Assembly: GCA_016184445.1 (NCBI GenBank)
Contig: JACPCT010000067.1
Coordinates: 1 to 7,883, forward strand
From: Candidatus Tectimicrobiota bacterium
GTDB taxonomy: Bacteria > UBA8248
DNA: 7,883 nt
Direction of reading: 5' to 3'
Part shown: piece by piece, positions 1 to 6,196 of the stretch
Layout: each line of letters starts with the position of its first letter
How positions within the stretch are numbered: position 1 is the stretch's first letter
Position numbers and translations under genes: made by a program
The notes under the pieces: model-generated
Database searches by the model: none
What the model was told of the DNA's origin: nothing
Seen by the model: only the letters and a program-made list of their open reading frames with translations

Positions 1-11
1 TGGGAGAGCTT

Positions 12-1330
12 TTACGTCCGCTGGCTGGCGGACCCGCTGAGGCCCTTGGCCTCGCAGGACAACTCGTTCTGCTCGCCGGTGGACTCGCCCACGATCTTCA
101 GGTGGTCGAAGTCGCCCTTCATCTGGGCCTTGGACTGGCCCTGCAGGAAGAACACCTGGGAGACGCAGACGTGGTCGCAAGCGCGGATCTGGCTTGCGCC
201 CTTGGTGTACTGGAACTTCCGGCCCTCAAGGGCCTTGGCCAGCTTGAAATGATCCTTGGGCTGATACAGTTTGGTTTCCTTCGCCGTGTCCAGGATGAGG
301 CGGGTCAGGTCGTGGGCAAGGGCCCCGTAGCCTGAGGCGGGCCGCTTGCGCCGGGCCAGGAACTTGTCGTTCAGCACCTTTGCCGCTGGATATCGTTCGG
401 ACAGCGTCCAGTGCCACATGGCGCCAGCGTATAGGCCGTCGTAAGCGCCCTTACCGGCCGCCTCGGGAATGGTGACCTCGGTATTGGCGATGACAATCTT
501 CATCTCTTTGTGGAGGCCTGCCTCGAGCGCCTGCTTGACTGAGGCCACTTGGCGGCCGCCCCAGTTGATCACGTAGAGGACCTCGGGCTTTTCCTTCAGT
601 ATCCTGGGGAAGTTCGCCGAGTAGTCCATCGAGGTCGGGAACGGCACCCAGGAAACCGTCGTCTTCTCGTCGAACACGAGCCCGTATTTCTTGGAGAGGG
701 ACTTCCAGGCGGGCATGAACATCTTGGGCCAGATGTAGTCGTCCGCGAGGACGTAGATTTTCTTGCCAAGCTTGTTCTCGGCGATGTAGTTGGCTGCGCT
801 GGCCGCGAGTTGATAGGGCGTGGTGTTCGCCGTGAAGAAAAGCGGCGACATCGTCTTTGCGTTCTCCGGGGTGGAGAGGATGTGCTGGGGATAGTTGGCG
901 TAGATGATCTTCCGCTTGGCCGATATCTCGTTCAGCCGCACCTCCTCGGGTCCCACCATGGAGCCGGAGAGGAAGTCCACCCGCTGGTTGTCCAGGAGAT
1001 CCAGGGCGTGGGTCGTCGTCTGCTGTCCAGGAGATCCAGGGCGTGGGTCGTCGTCTGCTCCCACTTGAACTGGTCGTCGCGGAAGAGGAGCTCGACCTGC
1101 CGGCCGTCCACGCCGCCCGCCTTGTTGATGTCCTCGATGGCGATCTTGGCCCCTTCCACCTGGTCGAACGCCTCGGTCGCGTAGGGGCCGGTGGTCGGGG
1201 TGATCATGCCCCACTTGATGGCCTGGGCCCCCAGGCCCTCCCGGAGGAAGGCGGGCGCTGTCTGGGCGGCCAGGGCGCCGCCGATGAGGCCTATTCCTTT
1301 GAGGAACTTTCTGCGGGTCAATCGTGCCAT
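12..1330 (-). pseudogene. Tat-exported ABC transporter solute-binding protein (branched-chain amino acid/Liv type), frameshifted by a 35-bp duplication
   Basis: This is the periplasmic ligand-binding component of a Liv/urea/amide-type ABC importer (periplasmic-binding-protein fold, Leu/Ile/Val-like family). Translation starts at ATG 1330, with GGAGG at 1338-1342 on the minus strand, 7 nt upstream. The N-terminus has a twin-arginine signal (TRRKFLKG, residues 5-12) followed by a hydrophobic stretch and a likely cut near GLGAQA. The mature part opens with IKWGMITPTTGPYA and later has IEDINKAGGVDGRQVELLFRDD, both typical of the family. The C-terminal IRACDHVCVSQVF segment resembles the family's late RAxDHQ motif. 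The reading frame breaks at 989-1058, where an exact 35-bp unit occurs twice. Removing one copy joins FKWEQTTTHALDLLD directly to NQRVDFLSG and gives 427 residues, the usual family length. As written, translation stops at 932 after 132 residues. No permease or ATPase of this importer is in the window, so the ligand is unknown. It could be a recent pseudogene or an assembly error. Confidence 0.88.
989..1058. repeat. Exact 35-bp tandem duplication inside the solute-binding protein gene
   Basis: Positions 989-1023 and 1024-1058 are identical, and the match extends one more base (T1059). The unit encodes, on the minus strand, roughly QTTTHALDLLD. Because 35 is not a multiple of three, the second copy shifts the frame. 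The sequences on either side are in frame with each other once one copy is removed, so this is an extra copy, not a missing segment. Confidence 0.97.
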
Positions 1331-1400
1331 GGGGTATCCTCCACGATGGGTTTCAGGCCCTTTCCCGATCCGATCAGCGTGCCGGAAACGAAGGCTTCCA

Positions 1401-1419
1401 CCTTCCGTTCGACGGAAGG
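1401..1419 (-). promoter_or_regulatory. Perfect 8-bp hairpin in the leader of the solute-binding protein gene
   Basis: CCTTCCGT (1401-1408) and ACGGAAGG (1412-1419) are exact inverted repeats around a 3-nt loop. The element lies about 70 nt upstream of the ATG at 1330 and inside the predicted 5' leader. No T-tract follows on the minus strand, so it is not a standard terminator. Its function is unknown. Confidence 0.5.
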
Positions 1420-1453
1420 CCCGTGCCTGGAACGACAGTTGGGCAGCGCGGAC

Positions 1454-1471
1454 GCTTCGCACCCGCGAAGC
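1454..1471 (-). promoter_or_regulatory. Perfect 7-bp hairpin in the same leader
   Basis: GCTTCGC (1454-1460) and GCGAAGC (1465-1471) pair exactly around a 4-nt loop. This is the second strong stem-loop between the predicted promoter at 1513-1541 and the solute-binding protein start. No known riboswitch fold was recognised. Confidence 0.5.
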
Positions 1472-1512
1472 CCCTCCACAAGCTCTTTCACGCCATACCG
1501 AAGTATTTCACA

Positions 1513-1541
1513 AGGCTAGGAGCACTTTGGCAGCGTGTCAA
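1513..1541 (-). promoter_or_regulatory. Sigma-70-type promoter for the solute-binding protein gene
   Basis: On the minus strand a perfect -35 hexamer TTGACA (1541-1536) is followed after exactly 17 nt by TAGCCT (1518-1513), which matches the -10 consensus at three of six positions including its first two and last bases. Transcription would start near 1506 and leave a leader of about 175 nt, containing the two hairpins, before ATG 1330. The perfect -35 and ideal spacing are the main support. Confidence 0.5.
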
Positions 1542-1545
1542 GCCC

Positions 1546-1564
1546 TGAAAATGAAATATTTTCA
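1546..1564. promoter_or_regulatory. AT-rich 7-bp inverted repeat next to the promoter
   Basis: TGAAAAT (1546-1552) and ATTTTCA (1558-1564) are perfect inverted repeats with a 5-nt spacer. The site begins 5 bp upstream of the -35 box of the minus-strand promoter, a plausible position for a regulator-binding site. No regulator can be named. Confidence 0.35.
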
Positions 1565-1864
1565 AAAGATTGGAGCGGTATCTCTTTTATTAAGAAGTCA
1601 AAAAAAGCGCGAGTCTCTGACGTTTGACGCTCTTGCTGGCTGGTTTATTCCCGGCATTTTGCGTATATGGGCGGGGAAAGTTCATGGGGAGGCCGGGAGG
1701 AGGATGTGGACATACAGGGCAGGGAATAGCACCCAGGCAATCTTGTTGGTCAAATGGAGTTTTGCGTGCGATTATGGATGATCGCGAGCGGCCTATTTAA
1801 AATTGGCCTGTTCAATGGCCGGTGTTGAACCGGTTTGTTCTCTCGCACTGATGGAGGATGGGTG
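1565..1864. other. Remaining divergent intergenic region, no gene seen
   Basis: No protein-coding gene, tRNA or other RNA is convincing between the minus-strand promoter area and the first selenoprotein gene. Much of 1540-1800 is visibly more AT-rich than the rest of the window, as expected for promoters. TATTTA at 1794-1799 could be a -10 element for the plus-strand gene, but no good -35 accompanies it. TTGACG at 1624-1629 also lacks a convincing -10. Confidence 0.5.
1810..1833. promoter_or_regulatory. Overlapping inverted repeats upstream of the first selenoprotein gene
   Basis: GTTCAA (1810-1815) and TTGAAC (1825-1830) form a 6-bp inverted repeat with a 9-nt spacer. Interleaved with it, CCGGT (1819-1823) and ACCGG (1829-1833) form a 5-bp repeat. 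The cluster lies between the TATTTA element and the ribosome-binding site (GGAGG, 1853-1857). It could be an operator or mutually exclusive RNA hairpins. No regulator is identified. Confidence 0.35.
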
Positions 1865-2365
1865 ATGCCGAGGATGACGGCCCGGATGCTGGACTCGGGG
1901 GACGCCTTCCCGGCCCTGGAGATCGCCAAAGTGGGCGGGGGGATGATTTCCCTCCCGGGCGACCTCAAGGGGGGCTGGGGGGTGGTGCTTCTCTACCGGG
2001 GCCACTGGTGACCCTACTGCAAGCAGCAATTGACCGCCTTCTCCCGGGCCGGGAAGCTCGCGGAGGAGGGCGTCAAGGTTGTTGCGGCCTCGGTGGACAC
2101 CGAGGAGAACGCCAAGAAGACGGTTGAGGAGTGCGGGATTGACTTCCCGGTCGGTTATGGGCTCGACAACAAGAAGGTCTCCGAGATGACCGGCTGCTTC
2201 TACGAGGAGAAGCGCCAGATTCTCCACGGCACGGGCTACGTCCTGAAGCCCGACGGCACCATCGCGGTCGCGGTGTACAGCAGCGGCCCCATCGGCCGGC
2301 TTGTCTGGCAGGATGTGCTCGGGCTGGTTCAGTTCTACAAGAAGATGGCCGCCCAGCAGAAGTAG
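1865..2365 (+). CDS. Sec-containing peroxiredoxin/thioredoxin-fold protein with UxxC active site (in-frame TGA at 2009-2011)
   Basis: This is a predicted redox selenoprotein of the AhpC/TSA-like (redoxin) superfamily, 166 residues, with no signal peptide and therefore probably cytoplasmic. The start is ATG 1865, with GGAGG at 1853-1857, 7 nt upstream; ATGs at 1874 and 1886 are weaker alternatives. Codon 49 is TGA in the motif LLYRGHW-U-PYC-KQQL, at the place where this family normally reads RGxWCPxC. Similarity to the downstream paralog continues on both sides of the TGA (for example SGDAFPALE and FSRAGKL before and after it), so the TGA is read through, not a termination site. Cys52 would be the partner residue; Cys90 and Cys111 are extra cysteines absent from the paralog. 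Later conserved blocks are VKVVAASVD and SSGPIGRLVWQDVLGLVQFYKK. A likely SECIS follows at 2038-2056. The substrate is unknown; peroxide or disulfide reduction is inferred from the family. A strong terminator follows the gene. Confidence 0.88.
2038..2056 (+). promoter_or_regulatory. SECIS-like hairpin for the UGA at 2009-2011
   Basis: CCC (2043-2045) pairs with GGG (2051-2053) below a loop of GGGCC (2046-2050), and flanking CTT.../...AAG bases extend the stem with small bulges. The loop begins 34 nt after the UGA and starts with G. Known bacterial SECIS elements are small hairpins just downstream of UGA with G in the first loop positions, about 16-37 nt away. The paralog has a better hairpin at the same place, though part of this similarity follows from the conserved FSRAG peptide. 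Confidence 0.6.
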
Positions 2366-2382
2366 GGCCCAGCAGAAGTAGG
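2351..2382. repeat. Exact 16-bp tandem duplication across a stop codon
   Basis: GCCCAGCAGAAGTAGG occurs at 2351-2366 and again at 2367-2382. The first copy encodes the last residues (AQQK) and the TAG stop of the first selenoprotein. The second copy is therefore untranslated and does not change the protein. Confidence 0.97.
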
Positions 2383-2394
2383 CGGTGGTTGTGG

Positions 2395-2431
2395 AGCGCC
2401 CCCGCGGGCATCACCCGCGGGGGCGCTTTTT
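2395..2431 (+). terminator. Strong rho-independent terminator after the first selenoprotein gene
   Basis: AGCGCCCCCGCGGG (2395-2408) and its exact 14-bp complement (2414-2427) flank a 5-nt loop CATCA, and a T-run TTTTT (2427-2431) follows. This is a textbook intrinsic terminator. It implies that the next gene is transcribed mostly from its own promoter between 2432 and 2520. TAGAAT at 2444-2449 resembles a -10 box, but no -35 is convincing. Confidence 0.92.
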
Positions 2432-2532
2432 GCGGGGTTCGCTTAGAATATCCTGGAGCGGGTGTCGGCCGCCGGCCGTTCCTCGCCCAGGCGGGACGGG
2501 GACTTTTTTCTTTTCCGGCCGAGGAGGACGCA

Positions 2533-3057
2533 ATGGCCAAGGTGAACACGAAGTTCTTGGACACGGGCGATATGTTCCCCCGCCTGGAATTCCCCCGGGT
2601 GGGCGGGGGGAGGATCGTCCTGCCGGATGATCTGAAGGGCTCCTGGGGGGCTGTCCTCCTCTATCGGAGTCACTGGTGACCGTACTGACTGGTGCAGCTC
2701 GCCGCGTTCTCCCGGGCGGGAGAAAAGCTCGCAGCCGAAGGCATCAAGGTGGTGGCGGCCTCCACGGACCCAGAAGATGAGGCCGAGAAGACCATCGCCC
2801 ACAGCGAGGTGAACTTCCCGGTGGGGCACAGCTTGGACCCGAAGCAGATCTCCGGACTCACCGGGGCCTTCTTCCAGCCGGATCCGCCCAACCGGCCCCG
2901 TTCCTTTCTCCACACGACTAACTTCCTGCTGTCTCCGGACAGCAAGGTGAACATCGCCGTCTACAGCACGGGCCCGCTGGGGAGGCTCGTCTGGCAGGAC
3001 GTCCTTCAGGCCGTCCAGTACCGCAAGAAGATGTTGGCGGAGGCCAAGAAGTCCTGA
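2533..3057 (+). CDS. SelL-like double-selenocysteine redox protein with UxxU active site (in-frame TGAs at 2677-2679 and 2686-2688)
   Basis: This is a paralog of the upstream gene, 174 residues, also a redoxin/thioredoxin-fold protein without a signal peptide. ATG 2533 has GGAGG at 2523-2527, 5 nt upstream. The active-site segment reads LLYRSHW-U-PY-U-LVQL, with TGA at codons 49 and 52, so both positions of a CxxC motif are predicted Sec. No Cys codon is seen elsewhere in the protein. Conserved blocks shared with the neighbour lie on both sides: LDTGDMFPRLE and VGGG before, FSRAGEKL, IKVVAAS and GPLGRLVWQDVLQAVQY after. The SelL family, known from aquatic animals and marine bacteria, has exactly this UxxU motif, forms a diselenide and uses one SECIS for both Sec residues. 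One perfect hairpin at 2707-2724 lies within range of both UGAs. Read conventionally, only the part from about 2692 would be called. The second TGA could in principle be a TGC sequencing error, and the substrate is unknown. Confidence 0.85.
2707..2724 (+). promoter_or_regulatory. SECIS-like hairpin serving both UGA codons of the UxxU gene
   Basis: TTCTCCC (2707-2713) and GGGAGAA (2718-2724) form a perfect 7-bp stem with the loop GGGC (2714-2717). The loop starts 34 nt after the first UGA and 25 nt after the second, both inside the distance range of bacterial SECIS elements, and its first bases are G. It occupies the same codons as the hairpin of the upstream paralog. Confidence 0.75.
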
Positions 3058-3081
3058 CGGCAAGGGGGGTCGTGCCGCAAG

Positions 3082-3100
3082 GCCGGGGCGTCCCGCCGGC
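3082..3100 (+). terminator. Possible weak terminator hairpin after the UxxU gene
   Basis: GCCGGGG (3082-3088) pairs with CC and CCGGC (3093-3094 and 3096-3100), with one bulged G at 3095 and a 4-nt loop. A short TTTT lies about ten bases further on (3110-3113), too far for a strong intrinsic terminator. A smaller repeat, CGGCA/TGCCG (3058-3062/3073-3077), precedes it. Confidence 0.3.
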
Positions 3101-3111
3101 ATCGAGGCATT

Positions 3112-3140
3112 TTCCATGGGGCGTGAAAAGCGGCTATATT
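3112..3140 (+). promoter_or_regulatory. Candidate promoter for the small Cys-rich protein and cytochrome genes
   Basis: TATATT (3135-3140) matches the sigma-70 -10 consensus at five of six positions. TTCCAT (3112-3117), 17 nt upstream, is a weak -35. Transcription would begin near 3147, about 35 nt before the GTG start at 3182. The -10 stands out in otherwise GC-rich sequence. Confidence 0.4.
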
Positions 3141-3181
3141 TTCCCTGCCTTGATGGCGTTGCCTTTCCCGGCGGGGGGACC

Positions 3182-3562
3182 GTGAAGCGCCTGGGAGTTT
3201 TCGTTGTTGCTGGTGTCCTGTTCACGATGGGGCATGCCCCGCATCCTTTCCCGCCGGATGTTCACTGTTGCCTTTCCTCGGAGATGGACGAGCCCTTCAT
3301 GGAGGACACCTTCCGCCTCCCCGCGCCGTCCTGCTGCGCCGTGCCCGCCGCGAGGGGCGCGTCCTTGCGTTTTGGTTCCAGCGATGAGCTGTTCCCCGTT
3401 GCGGGAACGGGCCTCGCCGCCGCTCCTCTCGTCCCCGAGGCACCTCCTCCCGAACGCCCCGGGCGTTTCTTCCGAGAGCAAGCCCTGAGTTTTCCGGACG
3501 CTTGGGGTCCCCGGTGCGGAGGAGCGGCGGCATCCGCCCGCGCGGCTGCCCCGTGTGCATGA
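3182..3562 (+). CDS. Small exported Cys-rich protein of unknown function
   Basis: The predicted protein has 126 residues and I do not recognise its family. The chosen GTG start at 3182 has a purine-rich GGGGGGA just upstream and gives MKRLGVFVVAGVLFTMGHA, which looks like a Sec signal peptide cut near GHA. An in-frame ATG at 3116 would put promoter-like sequence inside the gene and hide the signal. The mature part is rich in Pro and Ala and has Cys pairs (HCC near residue 30, SCC near residue 52) and single Cys near the C-terminus (PRCGG, APCA). Cys pairs, His residues and the Pro-rich PPPERP segment recall small periplasmic proteins found beside metal-handling genes, but this is composition only. 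The stop TGA at 3560-3562 abuts the ribosome-binding site of the cytochrome gene, so the two are probably co-transcribed. It could still be a spurious frame. Confidence 0.5.
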   Translation: MKRLGVFVVAGVLFTMGHAPHPFPPDVHCCLSSEMDEPFMEDTFRLPAPSCCAVPAARGASLRFGSSDELFPVAGTGLAAAPLVPEAPPPERPGRFFREQALSFPDAWGPRCGGAAASARAAAPCA

Positions 3563-3575
3563 GGAGATGATGAAC

Positions 3576-4196
3576 ATGACCGGACGATACATTCATCGGA
3601 GGAGGGTCTGGCTGGCGGGCGGCGCGCTGGCGGCGGCCGCCCTGGCCACGGGGGCCGCGTTCTTTCAGGTCCGATGGGCGGGGGCCCAGCAGCCGCATGG
3701 GGGTCCCGCCCCCGCCGCCGGAGAAGAGGCACCCATCCGGATGACCATGGAAGAGCTGCATAGGCAGGGCGGGGTTCCCAAGGGCTGGAGGTTCCTCCTC
3801 CCCAAGGGCGACGCCCCGGCGGGCCGAGAGGTTTTCGTGAAGATGGAGTGCTACTCCTGCCATGTTGTCAAGGGAGAGAAATTCCCCACCAGCAGCTCGC
3901 GGGAGCCGGGCAAGGGGACCGAGCTGACCGGAATCGGAGGGGCCCACCCCCCGGAGTATTTCTTCGAGGCCCTCCTCAACCCCAACCGGGTGATCATCCA
4001 GGGCCCCGGCTACTCTGACAAGCAGGGGCTCTCCACCATGCCGAACTACAACGACGTCATGACCCTGGAGGAAGCGGTGAACCTGGTGGCTTATCTGAAG
4101 AGCCTCACAGGCCCAGAGGAGGGCCACCCCGCCGCGCCGAAGGACCAGAAGGAAGCGCCGCAAGGAGGCGGCCCCGGCGGCGGGATGAAGCACTGA
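3576..4196 (+). CDS. Exported or membrane-anchored monohaem c-type cytochrome
   Basis: This is a class I cytochrome c of 206 residues that would carry electrons on the periplasmic side of the membrane. The N-terminus (HRRRVWLAGGALAAAALATG, residues 7-26) is a signal peptide or uncleaved anchor; cleavage could follow AGA at 35-37. The single haem-binding motif is CYSCH at residues 92-96, and Met155 in the STMPNY segment is the likely distal ligand. The helix after it, LEEAVNLVAYLKSL (164-177), is the usual C-terminal cytochrome helix. A low-complexity Pro/Gly/Lys tail follows and ends in GGGMKH. AGGAG at 3562-3566 lies 9 nt before ATG 3576; ATGs at 3567 and 3570 are alternatives with too little spacing. 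The gene starts 13 nt after the small Cys-rich gene, suggesting a two-gene operon. The redox partner is unknown. Confidence 0.9.
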   Translation: MTGRYIHRRRVWLAGGALAAAALATGAAFFQVRWAGAQQPHGGPAPAAGEEAPIRMTMEELHRQGGVPKGWRFLLPKGDAPAGREVFVKMECYSCHVVKGEKFPTSSSREPGKGTELTGIGGAHPPEYFFEALLNPNRVIIQGPGYSDKQGLSTMPNYNDVMTLEEAVNLVAYLKSLTGPEEGHPAAPKDQKEAPQGGGPGGGMKH

Positions 4197-4198
4197 GA

Positions 4199-4217
4199 GG
4201 GGGCCAAGCGGCCGCCC
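4199..4217. terminator. Possible hairpin between convergent genes
   Basis: GGCC (4202-4205) pairs with GGCC (4210-4213) around AAGC, and GGG (4199-4201) pairs with CCC (4215-4217) past one bulged G. It fills most of the 26-nt gap between the convergent cytochrome and permease genes. There is no T-run on either strand, so termination is uncertain. Confidence 0.3.
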
Positions 4218-4222
4218 GCGAT

Positions 4223-5451
4223 CTACTCGTAGCGCAGGGCGTCGATGGGGTTGAGGCGGGCCGCCTTCCGGGCCGGGTAGAAGCCGAAGAAGATGCCCAC
4301 CGCCCCCGCGAAGCCGAAGGCGAGGAGGACGGAGTCCGGCAGGATGAGGACGGGCCAGCCGGCGAAGCGGGAGATGGCCATCGAGCCCCCCAGCCCCAGG
4401 ATCACGCCGATGAGACCCCCCGCCAGCGAGAGCGCGAGGGCCTCGACCAGGAACTGGGAGAGAATGTCCCGCTTCTTGGCGCCCACGGCCATGCGCAAGC
4501 CGATCTCGCGAGTCCGCTCCGTCACCGAAACCAGCATGATGTTCATGATGCCGATCCCGCCGACCAGGAGGGAGACGGAGGCGATGGCCGCCAGGAGGAA
4601 GGTCATCACCTTGGAGGACTCCTCCCGCGCCTGGAGCACGTCCGAGAGGTTGCGGATCATGAAGTCGTCGTCCTGGCTCGACTGGAGGCTGTGACGCTGG
4701 CGGAGGAGGGCGCGGATCTGGGTTTCAGCCTCCTTCATCAGCCCGGCTTCCTGGATCTTGACCGAGATCGACCCCACCGACCGCGCGTTGGCCATGCTGG
4801 TCCCCAGCACCTTGGTCTTCGCCGTGGCGAGGGGGACAAGGATGGTGTCGTCCTGGTCCTGGCCCCAGCCGGTCTGGCCCTTGCGCTCGAGCACCCCGAC
4901 CACCGCGAAGGGCACCTTCTTGATGCGGATGATCTGGCCCACCGGATCGGTCCCGCTGAAGAGGTTCTGCACCACCGTCTGCCCGAGGACGGCCACCTTG
5001 GCCGCGCCGGAGACGTCCTGGGGGCTGAACAGCCGGCCCGAGGCCAGCTCCCAGTCGCGGGCGGTGAAGTACTCCGGCGTCACCCCGTGGACCGCGGTGG
5101 ACCAGTTGAGGTTCCCATAGACCACCTGCGCCCCGCCCCGCACTGCGGGAGCGGCGACGTGGACGGAGGGGATCTCGCGCTGGATGGCCTGGGCGTCCCC
5201 CTCCGTCAGGGTCAGGCGGCTGCCGTGGCCGAGCCGGACCCCTCCCGAGGTGACAGAGCCCGAGACGACGACGATGAGGTTCGATCCCAGGCTCTGGATC
5301 TGCTCGCTCACGCGCGCCTGCGCTCCCGCGCCCACCGAGACCATGGCGATCACCGCTCCTACCCCGATGATGACGCCGAGCATGGTGAGGATGCTGCGCA
5401 TCTTGTTCACCAGCAGGGCCCGGAAGGCGATGGGGAGGGTGGCCAGAAGGT

Positions 5452-5455
<4 letters not shown>
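4223..5455 (-). CDS. MacB/FtsX-family ABC transporter permease
   Basis: This is the membrane subunit of a MacB-type (type VII) ABC exporter, 410 residues. It has the expected layout: a first membrane segment at about 17-40 (RSILTMLGVIIGVGAVIAMV), a large periplasmic MacB-core domain at about 45-280, then three membrane segments near 284-309, 337-357 and 376-395 (FtsX domain). Family-typical motifs are GGIGIMNIMLVSVTERTREIG, its short cytoplasmic coupling region (GLRMAVGAKKRDI), and the ending ARLNPIDALRYE. Such transporters act by mechanotransmission, pushing substrates from the periplasm through a TolC-like channel. In E. coli MacB the ATPase and permease are one chain; here they are separate. 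The start GTG (5455-5453) overlaps the ATPase stop by four bases (GTGA), so translation is coupled. The substrate (macrolide, peptide, lipid or siderophore) cannot be read from sequence. The open frame continues upstream through the ATPase gene without meaning. Confidence 0.93.
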
Positions 5456-6195
<740 letters not shown>

Positions 6196-6196
6196 G

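Noticed and set aside
1704..1781. 25-residue frame starting at an ATG after GGAGGAGG
   Set aside because: The purine-rich stretch touches the ATG with no spacing, the peptide has no recognisable feature, and it is not placed like an attenuator leader.
1865..3057. Both TGA-containing genes as ordinary pseudogenes
   Set aside because: The stops fall only at catalytic Cys positions in both paralogs, the frames are otherwise intact with good ribosome-binding sites, and SECIS-like hairpins follow. Random decay would not choose the same codon twice.
3116..3181. Earlier ATG start for the small Cys-rich protein
   Set aside because: It has no ribosome-binding site, would bury the signal peptide, and covers the TATATT promoter-like element.
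3297..4193. Long minus-strand open frame of about 298 codons
   Set aside because: It lies antisense to the small Cys-rich gene and the cytochrome, which has a clear haem motif and signal; the frame is open because of high GC content.
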